From contig PLYM01000121.1 in NCBI GenBank assembly GCA_003153375.1, forward strand, positions 28,615 to 67,069: a DNA stretch of 38,455 nucleotides, written 5' to 3'. Shown in pieces: positions 7,839 to 15,924 of the stretch. Below the pieces are notes generated by a model. The model was not told the origin of the DNA. It did not search any database and saw only the letters and a list, made by a program, of their open reading frames with translations. The stretch is from Planctomycetaceae bacterium. Lineage in GTDB: Bacteria > Planctomycetota > Planctomycetia > Pirellulales > PALSA-1355. The position numbers were made by a program, and so were the translations under genes. Numbering within the stretch: position 1 is the first letter of the stretch; each line of letters starts with the position of its first letter.

Positions 7839-8852
7839 CTACCGAGTCTTCTGGCGAACCGACGTCGACTTGCGGCGAGCCGGGAGGGGCTGTGGACGGG
7901 CCGTCGGCCCCCCCTTGGGCCGCTGCCCTCCGGTGGGTCGCTGACCGCCAGGTTTGCGGGGCCGCGGCGCGGGGGGCTGATCGCCGCCGATGACCGCGCG
8001 AACTTTGGCGGCCGGCTGGGCGGCCTTGGGCGCTTGTGGCTTGCGAGCTCGGCGGGGCGACTGAGCCTTGGTGTCGATACCTTGCGCCGCTTGCTTCAGA
8101 CGGCGCAGTTCGTCTTTTTCCAGCGGTCGCACGTGACCATCGGGCAGATCGGCCAGACGCACTGGTCCGAAGGCCACGCGGCGCAAACGTTCGACCTTGT
8201 GACCCACGCGGGCCAGGATGCGGCGAATCTCGCGATTGCGCCCCTCGTTGAGCACGATTTCCAACAAGGTGCTTTGCTTGTATTGCCGAATCACTTTGGC
8301 CGACACGACGCGGGCCACGCCCTCGGCCAGGTGTACGCCGCGGCGCAAGACGTCGAGCTCCTTGCGCTCGAGTACCCCGGCGACTTCGACCTGGTAGGTC
8401 TTCTCGACGCCATAGCGGGGATGTGTCAGCCGGTTGGCCAGCTCGCCATCGTTGGTCACCAGGATCAAGCCTTCGCTCGACATGTCGAGACGCCCGACCG
8501 TGAATAGCCGTCCGGTGTAGGCAATCATGTCAATCACGCGCGGCCGGCCCGAAGGGTCGGCGTTGGTCGAGAGCACGCCCGGCGGTTTGTTGACCATGAA
8601 GTAGACGAGCCGCGGCTGGGCCAACGGCACGCCGTCGACGCGAATCTCCTGGCTTTCGCGATCGGCCTTGGTGCCCAATTCGCGCACGGTTTTGCGATCG
8701 ACCTCGACGCGACCGGCCAGGATCAGCTCCTCGCAATGCCGACGGCTACCGAGACCGGCAGCGGCCAGGATTTTTTGCACGCGCTGCGGCCCGGCAAGTT
8801 CGGCCTTGTGGGGCGCGCGAGACGGGGACGGGCGATCGGTCGTTAGGGGCAT
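7839..8852 (-). CDS. 23S rRNA pseudouridine synthase, RluB/RsuA type
   Basis: From the ATG at 8852 (MPLTTDRPS) the protein is about 337 aa. An S4 RNA-binding domain (VQKILAAAGLGSRRHCEELILAGRVEVD) is followed by the RsuA/RluB/RluE catalytic domain with the aspartate in VGRLDMSSEGLILVTNDG and the closing NEGRNREIRRILARVGHKVERLRR. The last 75 residues or so are a disordered Arg/Pro/Gly/Lys-rich tail, absent from short family members, that probably adds RNA affinity. The exact rRNA target (RluB position or another) cannot be told from sequence alone. An upstream ATG at 8915 is possible, but the added residues are not family-like. It leads the pyrK pair. Confidence 0.9.
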   Translation of the reverse strand: MPLTTDRPSPSRAPHKAELAGPQRVQKILAAAGLGSRRHCEELILAGRVEVDRKTVRELGTKADRESQEIRVDGVPLAQPRLVYFMVNKPPGVLSTNADPSGRPRVIDMIAYTGRLFTVGRLDMSSEGLILVTNDGELANRLTHPRYGVEKTYQVEVAGVLERKELDVLRRGVHLAEGVARVVSAKVIRQYKQSTLLEIVLNEGRNREIRRILARVGHKVERLRRVAFGPVRLADLPDGHVRPLEKDELRRLKQAAQGIDTKAQSPRRARKPQAPKAAQPAAKVRAVIGGDQPPAPRPRKPGGQRPTGGQRPKGGPTARPQPLPARRKSTSVRQKTR

Positions 8853-9008
8853 GGCACGGTCAGCGGGAGTGAGAAGGCGAAGCTCGCCGGCAGCGGGCCA
8901 GCGGCAACCCATCATACTCGCCCAGTCCGGGGCGCGTCAGAGGCGAGGGCAAAAATTACCCATCCACTGGATCGCGATTCTCAGACGTGCCGGCAAGTCC
9001 GCGTGATC

Positions 9009-9440
9009 TTACTGCGGAGCCATCTGCACGGGCGCTGGATTGAAGGGAGGCACGCCCGGCGCGTTGAACGGAGACACCGCCGGAGGCGGCGGCAACACGC
9101 CGGGGGGCGGCAATGCGCCCTGAGGCGGCACGTAGGGAATCTGCTGGAGCTGGCGGCCGCCCGGCTCCTTATAAAGCCCTGGCGGTGGCAGCTGGCCGAA
9201 GCGCTCCTGGAACGTCAACGAGTCCTGGGAGCGTTGCGCTTGCGTCTGGGTCTGAATGTAGGCCAGTGGGCGGGCGGCCATGTCGGGCCCCGTATCGGAC
9301 AGCGGAAAAGGATCGAACTTCTGCGCTTGAGCTTGTTGGTACGAGGCCGGTCCAGGGTGCAAGATCGGCGAGACGCCCGTGCCCGCGCAGCCCCAGCAAC
9401 TCGCCAGCGCGGCCAACAACAGTATCTGGCGCCAAACCAT
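9009..9440 (-). CDS. Proline-rich putative lipoprotein
   Basis: From the ATG at 9440 (MVWRQILLLAALASCWGC) the product is 143 aa with a signal-peptide core and a lipobox-like LASC; the nearby WGC cysteine is an alternative. The mature part is low-complexity: a Gln/Ala segment (YQQAQAQ, IQTQTQAQRSQ) and a C-terminal Pro/Gly stretch with PPPG and PPF repeats. No domain is recognised. The upstream reading to 9560 would place the signal peptide internally, so the shorter start is preferred. Probably an envelope-anchored structural or linker protein. Confidence 0.6.
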   Translation of the reverse strand: MVWRQILLLAALASCWGCAGTGVSPILHPGPASYQQAQAQKFDPFPLSDTGPDMAARPLAYIQTQTQAQRSQDSLTFQERFGQLPPPGLYKEPGGRQLQQIPYVPPQGALPPPGVLPPPPAVSPFNAPGVPPFNPAPVQMAPQ

Positions 9441-9614
9441 GCCGATGTGCAACCGAGGGGAAGGGAGAGAGTCAGAGCGATTCGAGAACCGAAACGAGTC
9501 GTTCAGAGGGGCGGCGAATTGTAGGCGGGCGCCGCCGGAGAAAGAAGGCCATCGACTCATGGAACCTGACTCAGTGGACTGCTAGCAGACCGCCGGCGTC
9601 CCGTGGGCGCCAAT

Positions 9615-10577
9615 TCAGGGCAGATAGGCATCGAGGACAACCGCGTCGGCGGCGGCAGTGACAGCAACCTGCCCCACTTCGGCGGGCAGCAAGGCCACCG
9701 AACCTTTGGCGAGCGGCTGCCCGCTGGGGTCGCCGGCAATCGACACCTCGCCCGAGAGCACGGCCAGGATATGAAAGCCGTCGTCGCCGCCGGCCATCAG
9801 CTGGCCGGAGAACTTCCAGCGGTCGAGGACAAACTGGTCGCAGGCCACGAGGCGTTCGAGACCGCTGCGCCCCGTGTCGTGCGGCAGCTGCGCCGAGACC
9901 GGGCCATAATCGTAGTTGATCGCCTCCAGCGCTTGCTCGATGTGCAGCGCGCGCGGCTGGCCGTCGGGGCCGCGTCGATTCCAATCGTAGAGTCGGTACG
10001 TCGTGTCGCTGGACTGTTGAATCTCGGCGACCAGCAAGCCGGGGCCCAGCGCGTGTACCACGCCGGCCGGCAGAAAGAAGCAATCGCCGGCCGCCGGCTC
10101 GATGCGCTCGACGCACAGCTCGCAGGTTTGACGCTGCAATTCATGCACCAACGTCTCGCGGGTGATGCCCTGGCGCAGGCCGGCATACAAGAAGCTGCGC
10201 GGCGCCGCTTCGACGATCACCCAGGCTTCGGTCTTACCCAAATCGGGCGGATCGAGCAGCTTGGCGCGGGCGTCGTCGGGATGGACCTGCATCGAGAGAC
10301 GCGTCTGGGCATCGAGAAACTTGAACAAGAGCGGAAAGCGCGATGCGCCCTGGTGGCGCCCCATCAGCTCGCGCGGATATTGGCGCATCAAATCGCCGAG
10401 CTTGCGGCCGGCTAAAGGCCCAGCAGAGACCACGCTTTGCTCCTCGGCGCGATCGACAATCTCCCAGCTCTCGGCGTAGTCGTTGCCCTCGCCGAGGGTT
10501 TTTCCGAGCGTTTCCAAACGCCGCCCGCCCCACAGGTAGCGGCGCAGGATGGAGTGGAATCGCAAGGGATACAGCAT
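9615..10577 (-). CDS. manA: Mannose-6-phosphate isomerase, class I
   Basis: A 320-aa cupin-fold isomerase interconverting fructose-6-phosphate and mannose-6-phosphate for GDP-mannose supply. Zinc ligands are visible: Gln and His in MQVHPDD (about residues 96-101), Glu in LGKTEAWVI, and His in PAGVVHALG. The N-terminal YPLRFHSILRRYLWGGRRL and the LPLLFKFLDA-like strand (here FPLLFKFLDAQT) are typical. The short length fits the compact bacterial type. It is divergent from tatC across a 308-bp intergenic region. Confidence 0.94.
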   Translation of the reverse strand: MLYPLRFHSILRRYLWGGRRLETLGKTLGEGNDYAESWEIVDRAEEQSVVSAGPLAGRKLGDLMRQYPRELMGRHQGASRFPLLFKFLDAQTRLSMQVHPDDARAKLLDPPDLGKTEAWVIVEAAPRSFLYAGLRQGITRETLVHELQRQTCELCVERIEPAAGDCFFLPAGVVHALGPGLLVAEIQQSSDTTYRLYDWNRRGPDGQPRALHIEQALEAINYDYGPVSAQLPHDTGRSGLERLVACDQFVLDRWKFSGQLMAGGDDGFHILAVLSGEVSIAGDPSGQPLAKGSVALLPAEVGQVAVTAAADAVVLDAYLP

Positions 10578-10885
10578 GGGTTAGGACATCCTCAAGACCA
10601 GACTCCAAGGCAACGGTTTTCAACTATACGTCAGGAAACAGGTAGCCTATTGCATCGGCGTACACGCGAGAACCACCCGGCCGTGCTGATCCGGTTGATT
10701 AGGCGCTGATAGCCCGCGGGAAAACGGCGTTTCAAGCTGAGGGATCGAGGCGCCAAGCTTTGGTTGCCGAGGGAGCCAAACAGTGCTATTATCCTGATGA
10801 ACCCTCCCGACGGCACGTCTTGCCCTCGCTCAGGCATCTGGTTCCCTGACCTACCGCCCCCGGTTTTATTAGGGAGGTTGTTTCC
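10578..10885. other. Divergent manA-tatC intergenic region
   Basis: 308 bp without a gene. The tatC promoter lies at 10764-10792. On the minus strand a TATAGT-like box about 50 bp from the manA start is a possible promoter, but it lacks a -35. No repeat or RNA structure is recognised otherwise. Confidence 0.5.
10764..10792 (+). promoter_or_regulatory. Sigma-70-type promoter of tatC
   Basis: TTGCCG (10764-10769), 17-bp spacer, TATTAT (10787-10792). Predicted leader about 85 nt; the tatC ribosome site AGGGAGG at 10871-10877 follows, 8 nt before ATG. Confidence 0.65.
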
Positions 10886-12001
10886 ATGGCAGACAGCCGC
10901 GAAGACGATTTGTTCAAAGACACTTCGATGACCTTCGGGGAGCACCTGGAGGAGCTGCGCTCGAGCCTGTTCAAGGCCGTGCTGTGCCTGGTGGTCGGAT
11001 TCTGCATCGGGCTCTGGTTCGCGCCGGCGATCGTGCAAGGCATCCAGTCGCCGTTGGAAAACGCGCTGGAGAAATACTACTCGCAAGAAGCCATCGAGTA
11101 TGTCAATGCCCGGGTTCCCGACGACTTGAAGAACAACAAGTCGGCCCAGCAGCTGGTGCTCGACGACAAGCTGGTGCCGCAAGAGGTGTTCATCGCCCCG
11201 GGGCCGGTGCTCTCCGAATTGAAGAACAAATATCCCGAACAGTTCGGCAAGATCGAATTACCCCAGCCCCCGGCGCCCCTCGATCCAGAGGCTTCGACCG
11301 GCAATGAACAGACGGCTGGTGCCGCTGGGCCCACGCTGACCAAAAACGACTTGATGCGCGTCTTTTTGTGGCGGCCGATGTCGGACGACGAGCGGTTGAA
11401 GGTCAAAGCCCTCAACGTGCAAGAGTCGTTCATGATCTATATCAAGGCGGCGTTTCTGTTTGGCGCGCTGGTTTCCAGCCCATTCGTGTTCTACTTCCTG
11501 TGGAGCTTCGTGGCGGCGGGGCTCTATCCGCACGAGAAGAAGTACGTACACCTGTTCCTGCCGGTGAGCGTCGGGTTGTTCCTGTCCGGAGCGGCGCTGG
11601 CGTTTTTCTTCGTGTTCCCTCCGGTGCTGAACTTTTTCTTCAGCATCACGAAGTCGATGGGCCAGGGCCTCGAGCCGCGGATCAGCGAATGGTTGAGCTT
11701 CGTGCTGCTGCTGCCACTGGGCTTTGGCGTCAGCTTTCAATTGCCGCTGCTGATGTTGTTCCTGGAGCGAATCCACATTTTCTCGGTGCAGATGTACCTG
11801 AGCAAATGGCGGATCGCGGTGCTGCTGATGGCGGTCGCCTCGATGGTGCTCTCGCCGGGCGGCGACCCCTACAGCATGCTGATGATGCTCGTGCCGCTGA
11901 TCTGTCTCTATTTCGGGGGCATCGCGCTGTGCAAATGGCTGCCGTCCAACGGCAATCCAGGGAATGGCGAGCGCGAGCGAGGCCACTTCGGGCAGGATTG
12001 A
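10886..12001 (+). CDS. tatC: Twin-arginine translocase subunit TatC with enlarged periplasmic loop
   Basis: A 371-aa polytopic membrane protein. The signal-binding N-terminus FGEHLEELRSSL, the conserved glutamate in LYPHEKKY (about residue 217), and the final helices are typical of TatC, the receptor for folded Tat substrates. The oddity is the first periplasmic loop: TM1 ends near residue 50 and TM2 starts near 182, so the loop is about 130 residues against about 40 in E. coli. It contains a Pro/Ala-rich linker (about 126-150) and charged helices. A strong ribosome site (AGGGAGG, 8 nt spacing) supports the start. No tatA or tatB is adjacent; they must be elsewhere. Confidence 0.95.
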   Translation: MADSREDDLFKDTSMTFGEHLEELRSSLFKAVLCLVVGFCIGLWFAPAIVQGIQSPLENALEKYYSQEAIEYVNARVPDDLKNNKSAQQLVLDDKLVPQEVFIAPGPVLSELKNKYPEQFGKIELPQPPAPLDPEASTGNEQTAGAAGPTLTKNDLMRVFLWRPMSDDERLKVKALNVQESFMIYIKAAFLFGALVSSPFVFYFLWSFVAAGLYPHEKKYVHLFLPVSVGLFLSGAALAFFFVFPPVLNFFFSITKSMGQGLEPRISEWLSFVLLLPLGFGVSFQLPLLMLFLERIHIFSVQMYLSKWRIAVLLMAVASMVLSPGGDPYSMLMMLVPLICLYFGGIALCKWLPSNGNPGNGERERGHFGQD

Positions 12002-12029
12002 GAGGCGGGCGTGTCATGCGACAGGAGGC

Positions 12030-12377
12030 TCAAATGGCCTCGCCGCCGCGTTCGCCGGTGCGAATGCGCACGCAGTCGTCCATGGGCAGCACGAAGATCT
12101 TGCCGTCGCCAATTTCGCCGCTTTTGCCGGTGCGGCCGCCCTTGATGATGGCGTTGATCGTGGGTTCGACGAACTCATCATTCACCGCGATCTGCAACTG
12201 CACCTTGCGCAGCAGGTTGACCGCGATCTCGTGCCCCCGATAAACCTCGGTGTGCCCCTTCTGACGGCCGAAGCCTTGCACGTCCATAACCGTGAGACGA
12301 AAGACTTCGACCTCGGTGAGCGCGGTTTTGACGGCCTCGAGCCGCGTGGGCTGAATGATGGCGATAATCAACTTCAT
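12030..12377 (-). CDS. glnB: PII nitrogen-regulatory protein lacking Tyr51
   Basis: From the ATG at 12377 (MKLIIAIIQPTRLEAVK) the product is 115 aa, the normal PII length. FGRQKGHTEVYRG and IGDGKIFVLP are PII signatures. PII trimers sense 2-oxoglutarate and ATP/ADP and bind targets through the T-loop. Residue 51, the uridylylated tyrosine of enterobacterial PII, is isoleucine here (RGHEIAV); Tyr46 is kept. The B-loop (GGRTGKSGEIGDGK) has three more residues than E. coli GlnB. Upstream in-frame codons to 12506 look unlike the family and are excluded. No amtB or glnA is adjacent, which is unusual for PII genes. Confidence 0.9.
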   Translation of the reverse strand: MKLIIAIIQPTRLEAVKTALTEVEVFRLTVMDVQGFGRQKGHTEVYRGHEIAVNLLRKVQLQIAVNDEFVEPTINAIIKGGRTGKSGEIGDGKIFVLPMDDCVRIRTGERGGEAI

Positions 12378-12583
12378 CGAGACAATGCTCCGAAACGCCA
12401 GTAAACCAAGGATCAGGGAGGGGCCGAGCAAACCGAGGAACCGCCCGCGAGCCCGGGTCGGAGGTCGGCATACGTCCGAGGGGTCGAAACACCACTCGCC
12501 ACGCATGGGGCACGGCCCTGGTACTAGTTCTAACTCGGGGGAGGCGTTCGAGCAAACACGTGGGAATCCACGTTCGACAAGGT

Positions 12584-12640
12584 AAAAAAAAGACCCCAGG
12601 CTTCGGCAGGTTAGGCGGAAACCTACCGAAGCCAGTGGGG
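12584..12640 (-). terminator. Strong intrinsic terminator (second)
   Basis: On the minus strand a long stem (CCCC, then GGCTTCGG, then AACCT arms, with small internal loops) closes on an 8-nt loop and is followed by TCTTTTTTTT. It is about 340 bp beyond the porin's own terminator, so it probably ends a different transcript. Confidence 0.8.
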
Positions 12641-12979
12641 CATCCTTCAGGCCCAGGCAAGAGCCGAAGTTTCTTCCGAGTTCGCAGTCAGCCGTTCACA
12701 CCGGCAAGGGTTGGCGGGGTGAAGGCTTTCGTTTCGTCACTATTGCAAGGTGCGTGCCAATCCCATCGGTGGCACTTGCGAGAGCATTCATTGGCGCTGC
12801 ATCTCGCACTGCCGAAGCGGCTTAGGAAAATCGTGGCTAACGCGATCGGCACTGCCAGGATGCGTCTTCGGCCCTCAGCTTTGCTCAAAAACCCGTCAGG
12901 CTCCGCAGCGCTTTTATGCACCAGGCAGTCGCCCGCCACCTCTTGCCCGATGGCCATTGCCGTCGTTTCCGGCTCCGTC

Positions 12980-13026
12980 AAAAAAAGGAAGCGGGGCGCG
13001 GCCCTTTTTGGAAGCCACGCCCCGCT
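12980..13026 (-). terminator. Intrinsic terminator of the porin gene
   Basis: Minus strand: 9-bp stem with core GCGGGGCG/CGCCCCGC, 19-nt loop, followed by CTTTTTTT. It begins about 50 bp after the porin stop codon. Confidence 0.85.
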
Positions 13027-13078
13027 CAGGCGGTCTCGTGTTGATCCAGGCTTCCAGCGGAGGCCTGGCGATCGTTGA

Positions 13079-14596
13079 CTAGTACAAGGTAATCAAGTCG
13101 AAGCCCAGCAGCGTTTGGCTGTTGCCGAAGCCGCCGTCATACGGCCGTTCCGGGTTGCCGGCGACGCCGTTCGGATTCGCCGAGGTGCCGCTAAACCAGT
13201 CGAACCGCACATAGGGGCGGATCGTGGTGTTCGCGCTGAACTTGTAGTTGGCACCCGCCGTGATTTCATAGAAGCTACCCGCATAGCCGGCGCGGTCGCC
13301 CGACAAGCCACGTGTGCTCTGGGGTTGGCCGGGAACGCTTCCCAAGAAACCGCCGACTCGGAAGCCGTCCTGGTCGCGGAACCACTCAGCACGGATACCG
13401 TAAGTCAAGCAATCGCTGACCTTGTAGAACAGGTATTGGTTCAAGCCGTACCACTTGGCATTCTTGTTCTGCAAAGTGGCGTTGTCTTGCGTACCAAAGT
13501 CGCTCTGAGCAACGTAGGTCAACTTGTCGCTGATCTGCTTCAACGGACGGCTATAGACGTTCGTTTGCAGGTAGCGGAACGAGGTGCTGCCGGTGGCGTT
13601 GGGTTCGTTGCCGACCGTGTTGGCCAAGGCAATCGAGCTGCCATCCGAGAACTTCTCGTTGTAACCGCCAATGAAGCCCGCGTGCGGGTTGGCCTGGTTG
13701 TCGAAGTTGTCCCAACCGTGATTGATACCGGCGACGATCGTCGTATCAGCGTTGTACTGATACGTGCCCACGACGCCAGTCATGGTGAACGGTTCGCCGT
13801 ATTGGAAGGTCATAGGCAGGCTGGGGAAGAAGTTGGCGTTTGTCATCACCACTTCGTAGCCCACCGGGGCATACCAGTGACCGACCTTGATCTTCCAGTC
13901 ATCGATGGCGACTTCGCCATAGAACTGGGTGAACGCAGTGCCGTAAAAGCGCTGCGTGCTAACCCGCGGATTCTGGAACTCGACGGGACCGCGCGTTTCC
14001 AAACCACCTTCGGTGTTGAACCGGTAGTCGGTACCGAACATGATATCGCCACGATAACCGAAGTCGACGCCGCAACCGCCGGTGTTCGTGGTCTTCTCGG
14101 CGTACAAGTACAGCTGGTTGAGCTGGTACTCATTCGCACGATCGGTCCAGGTCACCGGACCGTTGAAGCGGTCCACCGGGTTTGACGGGTTCCAGGTATA
14201 GCTCTGGGCCATGTAACCCGCGATGTTGATGTTGTTGCACTTCAGGCACGGGCAATCGAAGATCTTCCATTGCTCGCCGAGATTGCAGCAAGGGTTGAAA
14301 ATCGATCCTGGGGAGAGCAGGCCGCAACCATCGTCGCAGCAGGCGTTCGCGCAGGTATTGCACGTTCCACCGGCGGCATTGCACGTGGTGCAGGTCCCGG
14401 CGGCGGCAGGCGCGGCTTCAGCCGGCTTTTCGGCTGGCGCCTTGGCGTCGTCCGCCGCGTAGTAACTGTTGTACTCAAATGCTGTCTCTTGCACGGTCGC
14501 GGGCGTAGGTTGCCCGGGTCCGGTCTGGGCAGAGGCGGTCGCCGCCGACAGCAAGCCGGCTATGGCACCGGCCAGCGCCAACTTCGAAAGGTTCAT
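13079..14596 (-). CDS. Outer-membrane beta-barrel porin, Bbp2/OmpL-like, with Cys-rich N-terminus
   Basis: A 505-aa exported protein. The signal peptide MNLSKLALAGAIAGLLSAATASA is cleaved near residue 23. An acidic/Ala-Pro linker (about 40-65) leads to a segment of about 55 residues with 12 cysteines, including CTTC, CNTC, two CC pairs and a CPCLKC cluster. The rest is barrel-like: alternating aromatic strands (YQLNQLYLYAEK, RFYGTAFTQFYGEV, TTIRPYVRFDWF) and a C-terminal tyrosine, as in outer-membrane barrels. The pattern GYMAQSYTWNPSNP with WYAPVGYEVV fits the Bbp2 (OmpL-like) family common in planctomycetes. Good ribosome site (GGAGA, 6 nt before ATG), its own promoter and terminator: a monocistronic, probably abundant envelope protein. 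Confidence 0.9.
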   Translation of the reverse strand: MNLSKLALAGAIAGLLSAATASAQTGPGQPTPATVQETAFEYNSYYAADDAKAPAEKPAEAAPAAAGTCTTCNAAGGTCNTCANACCDDGCGLLSPGSIFNPCCNLGEQWKIFDCPCLKCNNINIAGYMAQSYTWNPSNPVDRFNGPVTWTDRANEYQLNQLYLYAEKTTNTGGCGVDFGYRGDIMFGTDYRFNTEGGLETRGPVEFQNPRVSTQRFYGTAFTQFYGEVAIDDWKIKVGHWYAPVGYEVVMTNANFFPSLPMTFQYGEPFTMTGVVGTYQYNADTTIVAGINHGWDNFDNQANPHAGFIGGYNEKFSDGSSIALANTVGNEPNATGSTSFRYLQTNVYSRPLKQISDKLTYVAQSDFGTQDNATLQNKNAKWYGLNQYLFYKVSDCLTYGIRAEWFRDQDGFRVGGFLGSVPGQPQSTRGLSGDRAGYAGSFYEITAGANYKFSANTTIRPYVRFDWFSGTSANPNGVAGNPERPYDGGFGNSQTLLGFDLITLY

Positions 14597-14625
14597 ATCC
14601 GTTCTCCAATCCTTTGCAACGGGGA

Positions 14626-14647
14626 GAGTGTTCCAAGTAAAACACTC
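14626..14647 (-). promoter_or_regulatory. Hairpin in the porin mRNA leader
   Basis: GAGTGTT (14626-14632) and AACACTC (14641-14647) form a perfect 7-bp stem with an 8-nt loop, about 30 nt upstream of the porin start. It could stabilise the mRNA, or be an operator read as DNA. Confidence 0.45.
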
Positions 14648-14762
14648 GATCGGGCTGGATCAACAACGAGCAAAGGAAACAGCTAAACCGCCTGTTCGCT
14701 GTTTCGGCTCTGCAATGGTGCTATCGACGAGCCACCTAAAACGAATCCACCCGAAAGACTGC

Positions 14763-14792
14763 ATAATCCGGCCGCGAACGGCAAAGTGACAA
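14763..14792 (-). promoter_or_regulatory. Candidate porin promoter
   Basis: Minus strand TTGTCA (14787-14792), 18-bp spacer, GATTAT (14763-14768). Predicted leader of roughly 160 nt. Confidence 0.45.
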
Positions 14793-14943
14793 GCGCCTGG
14801 GAAAAGCTTGCGGGCTATAGCGATAACGCGCTGCGTCGGACGACCGGTTGTAGCGTGTCGCCGGCAAAGTCGCGCGCGAAACGACCGCCGGAAGCACCCG
14901 GCAGCCTGGCCGCAAAGTTTACCTGACCGGCACGCGCGGCTGA

Positions 14944-15882
14944 TTAGCGGCCCGCGGCCGGAGGCACCAGGTCCTCGAAGAGCGCCTCGACGAAGTCGTC
15001 GGGCACGAACAGCGTCAGGTCCTCGGGCCGCTCGCCGACGCCGACGTACTTGACCGGCAGCCCGACCTGCTGCCGAATGGCCACCACGACGCCGCCTTTT
15101 GCCGTACCGTCAAGCTTTGCCAAGACGATGCCGCTACAGCTTACCGCATCGGTAAAGTGCCGGGCCTGGCTGATGCCGTTCTGGCCCGTGGTAGCGTCGA
15201 GAACCAGCAACACCTCGTGCGGCGCGTCGGGTATCTGTTTGCCGATCACGCGATGAATCTTGGTGAGCTGCTGCATCAGGTTTTGCTGCGTTTGCAGCCG
15301 GCCCGCCGTGTCGATGATGCACACGTCGGCCTTGGACTCCAGGGCCACGGCCACGGCCCGATGGGCCACGCTGGCAGGGTCGCTCCCCTGCTCTCCCTTG
15401 ACGATCTGCGCGCCGAGGCGCCCGGCCCAGATCGAAAGTTGCTCAACAGCGGCGGCCCGAAACGTGTCGCCCGCCCCCAGCACGACCGTCTTGCCCTGGC
15501 TCAGAAAGAGTTGGGCGAGTTTAGCGATGGACGTGGTTTTTCCGGCGCCGTTAACCCCTGCGACCATGATCACGGTGGGCCCCGACGCGGCAAAGCGAAT
15601 CGGGGCCTCGTCTTGGGCCATCAATTGCTTGAGTTGCACCTTGATGTCGGCCAGCACCTCTTCCATCTGCATCACGCGGGCGCGAAACTTGACGCCGATC
15701 TGCTCGACGATTGCCGTGGCCGCCTGCACGCCCATGTCGGTTTTGATCAACACGCCCCGCAGTTCGTCGAGAAAGGCGTCGTCGATCAGCCGCCCCTGGC
15801 TCTTGAACAGGTCGCGGACGTCCGTGTTGAGCAGTTGCTTGGTCTTGGCCAGGCCCTGCTTGATCTTGTCGAAAAAACCCAT
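14944..15882 (-). CDS. ftsY: Signal recognition particle receptor FtsY
   Basis: A 312-aa NG-domain GTPase. The helical N domain begins at MGFFDKIKQGLAKTKQLL. GTPase motifs are GVNGAGKTTSIAKLA (P-loop), GDTFRAAAVEQL, IDTAGRLQ (G3) and AKLDGTAKGG (G4). The C-terminal GVGERPEDLTLFVPDDFVEALF is the FtsY ending. FtsY docks ribosome-nascent-chain-SRP complexes at the membrane. It lacks the long acidic A domain of E. coli FtsY, as in many bacteria. It is the last gene of the rho-ribH-nusB-ftsY run, 42 bp after nusB. Confidence 0.97.
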   Translation of the reverse strand: MGFFDKIKQGLAKTKQLLNTDVRDLFKSQGRLIDDAFLDELRGVLIKTDMGVQAATAIVEQIGVKFRARVMQMEEVLADIKVQLKQLMAQDEAPIRFAASGPTVIMVAGVNGAGKTTSIAKLAQLFLSQGKTVVLGAGDTFRAAAVEQLSIWAGRLGAQIVKGEQGSDPASVAHRAVAVALESKADVCIIDTAGRLQTQQNLMQQLTKIHRVIGKQIPDAPHEVLLVLDATTGQNGISQARHFTDAVSCSGIVLAKLDGTAKGGVVVAIRQQVGLPVKYVGVGERPEDLTLFVPDDFVEALFEDLVPPAAGR

Positions 15883-15924
15883 GGATAACTCGGGCTCGTG
15901 GGAGGTTGAAGGTGCGGGCTCGGC

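Larger units (their letters stand above)
12378..13078. other. 700-bp intergenic region with two intrinsic terminators
   Basis: Between the PII start and the porin stop. It holds the porin terminator (12980-13026) and a second minus-strand terminator (12584-12640). The 330 bp between them has a 97-codon minus-strand ORF (12688-12981) of poor coding appearance; it might be an untranslated RNA or a gene relic. The 200 bp before glnB show no clear promoter. Confidence 0.5.
14597..14943. other. Porin leader and promoter region
   Basis: 347 bp between the ftsY stop and the porin start. It holds a candidate promoter (14763-14792) and a leader hairpin (14626-14647). Nothing else is recognised. Confidence 0.5.

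Noticed and set aside
12688-12981. 97-codon minus-strand ORF between the two terminators
   Set aside because: It starts inside the T-tract of the porin terminator, has no ribosome site, and has irregular composition. Kept only as part of the transcribed-stretch finding.
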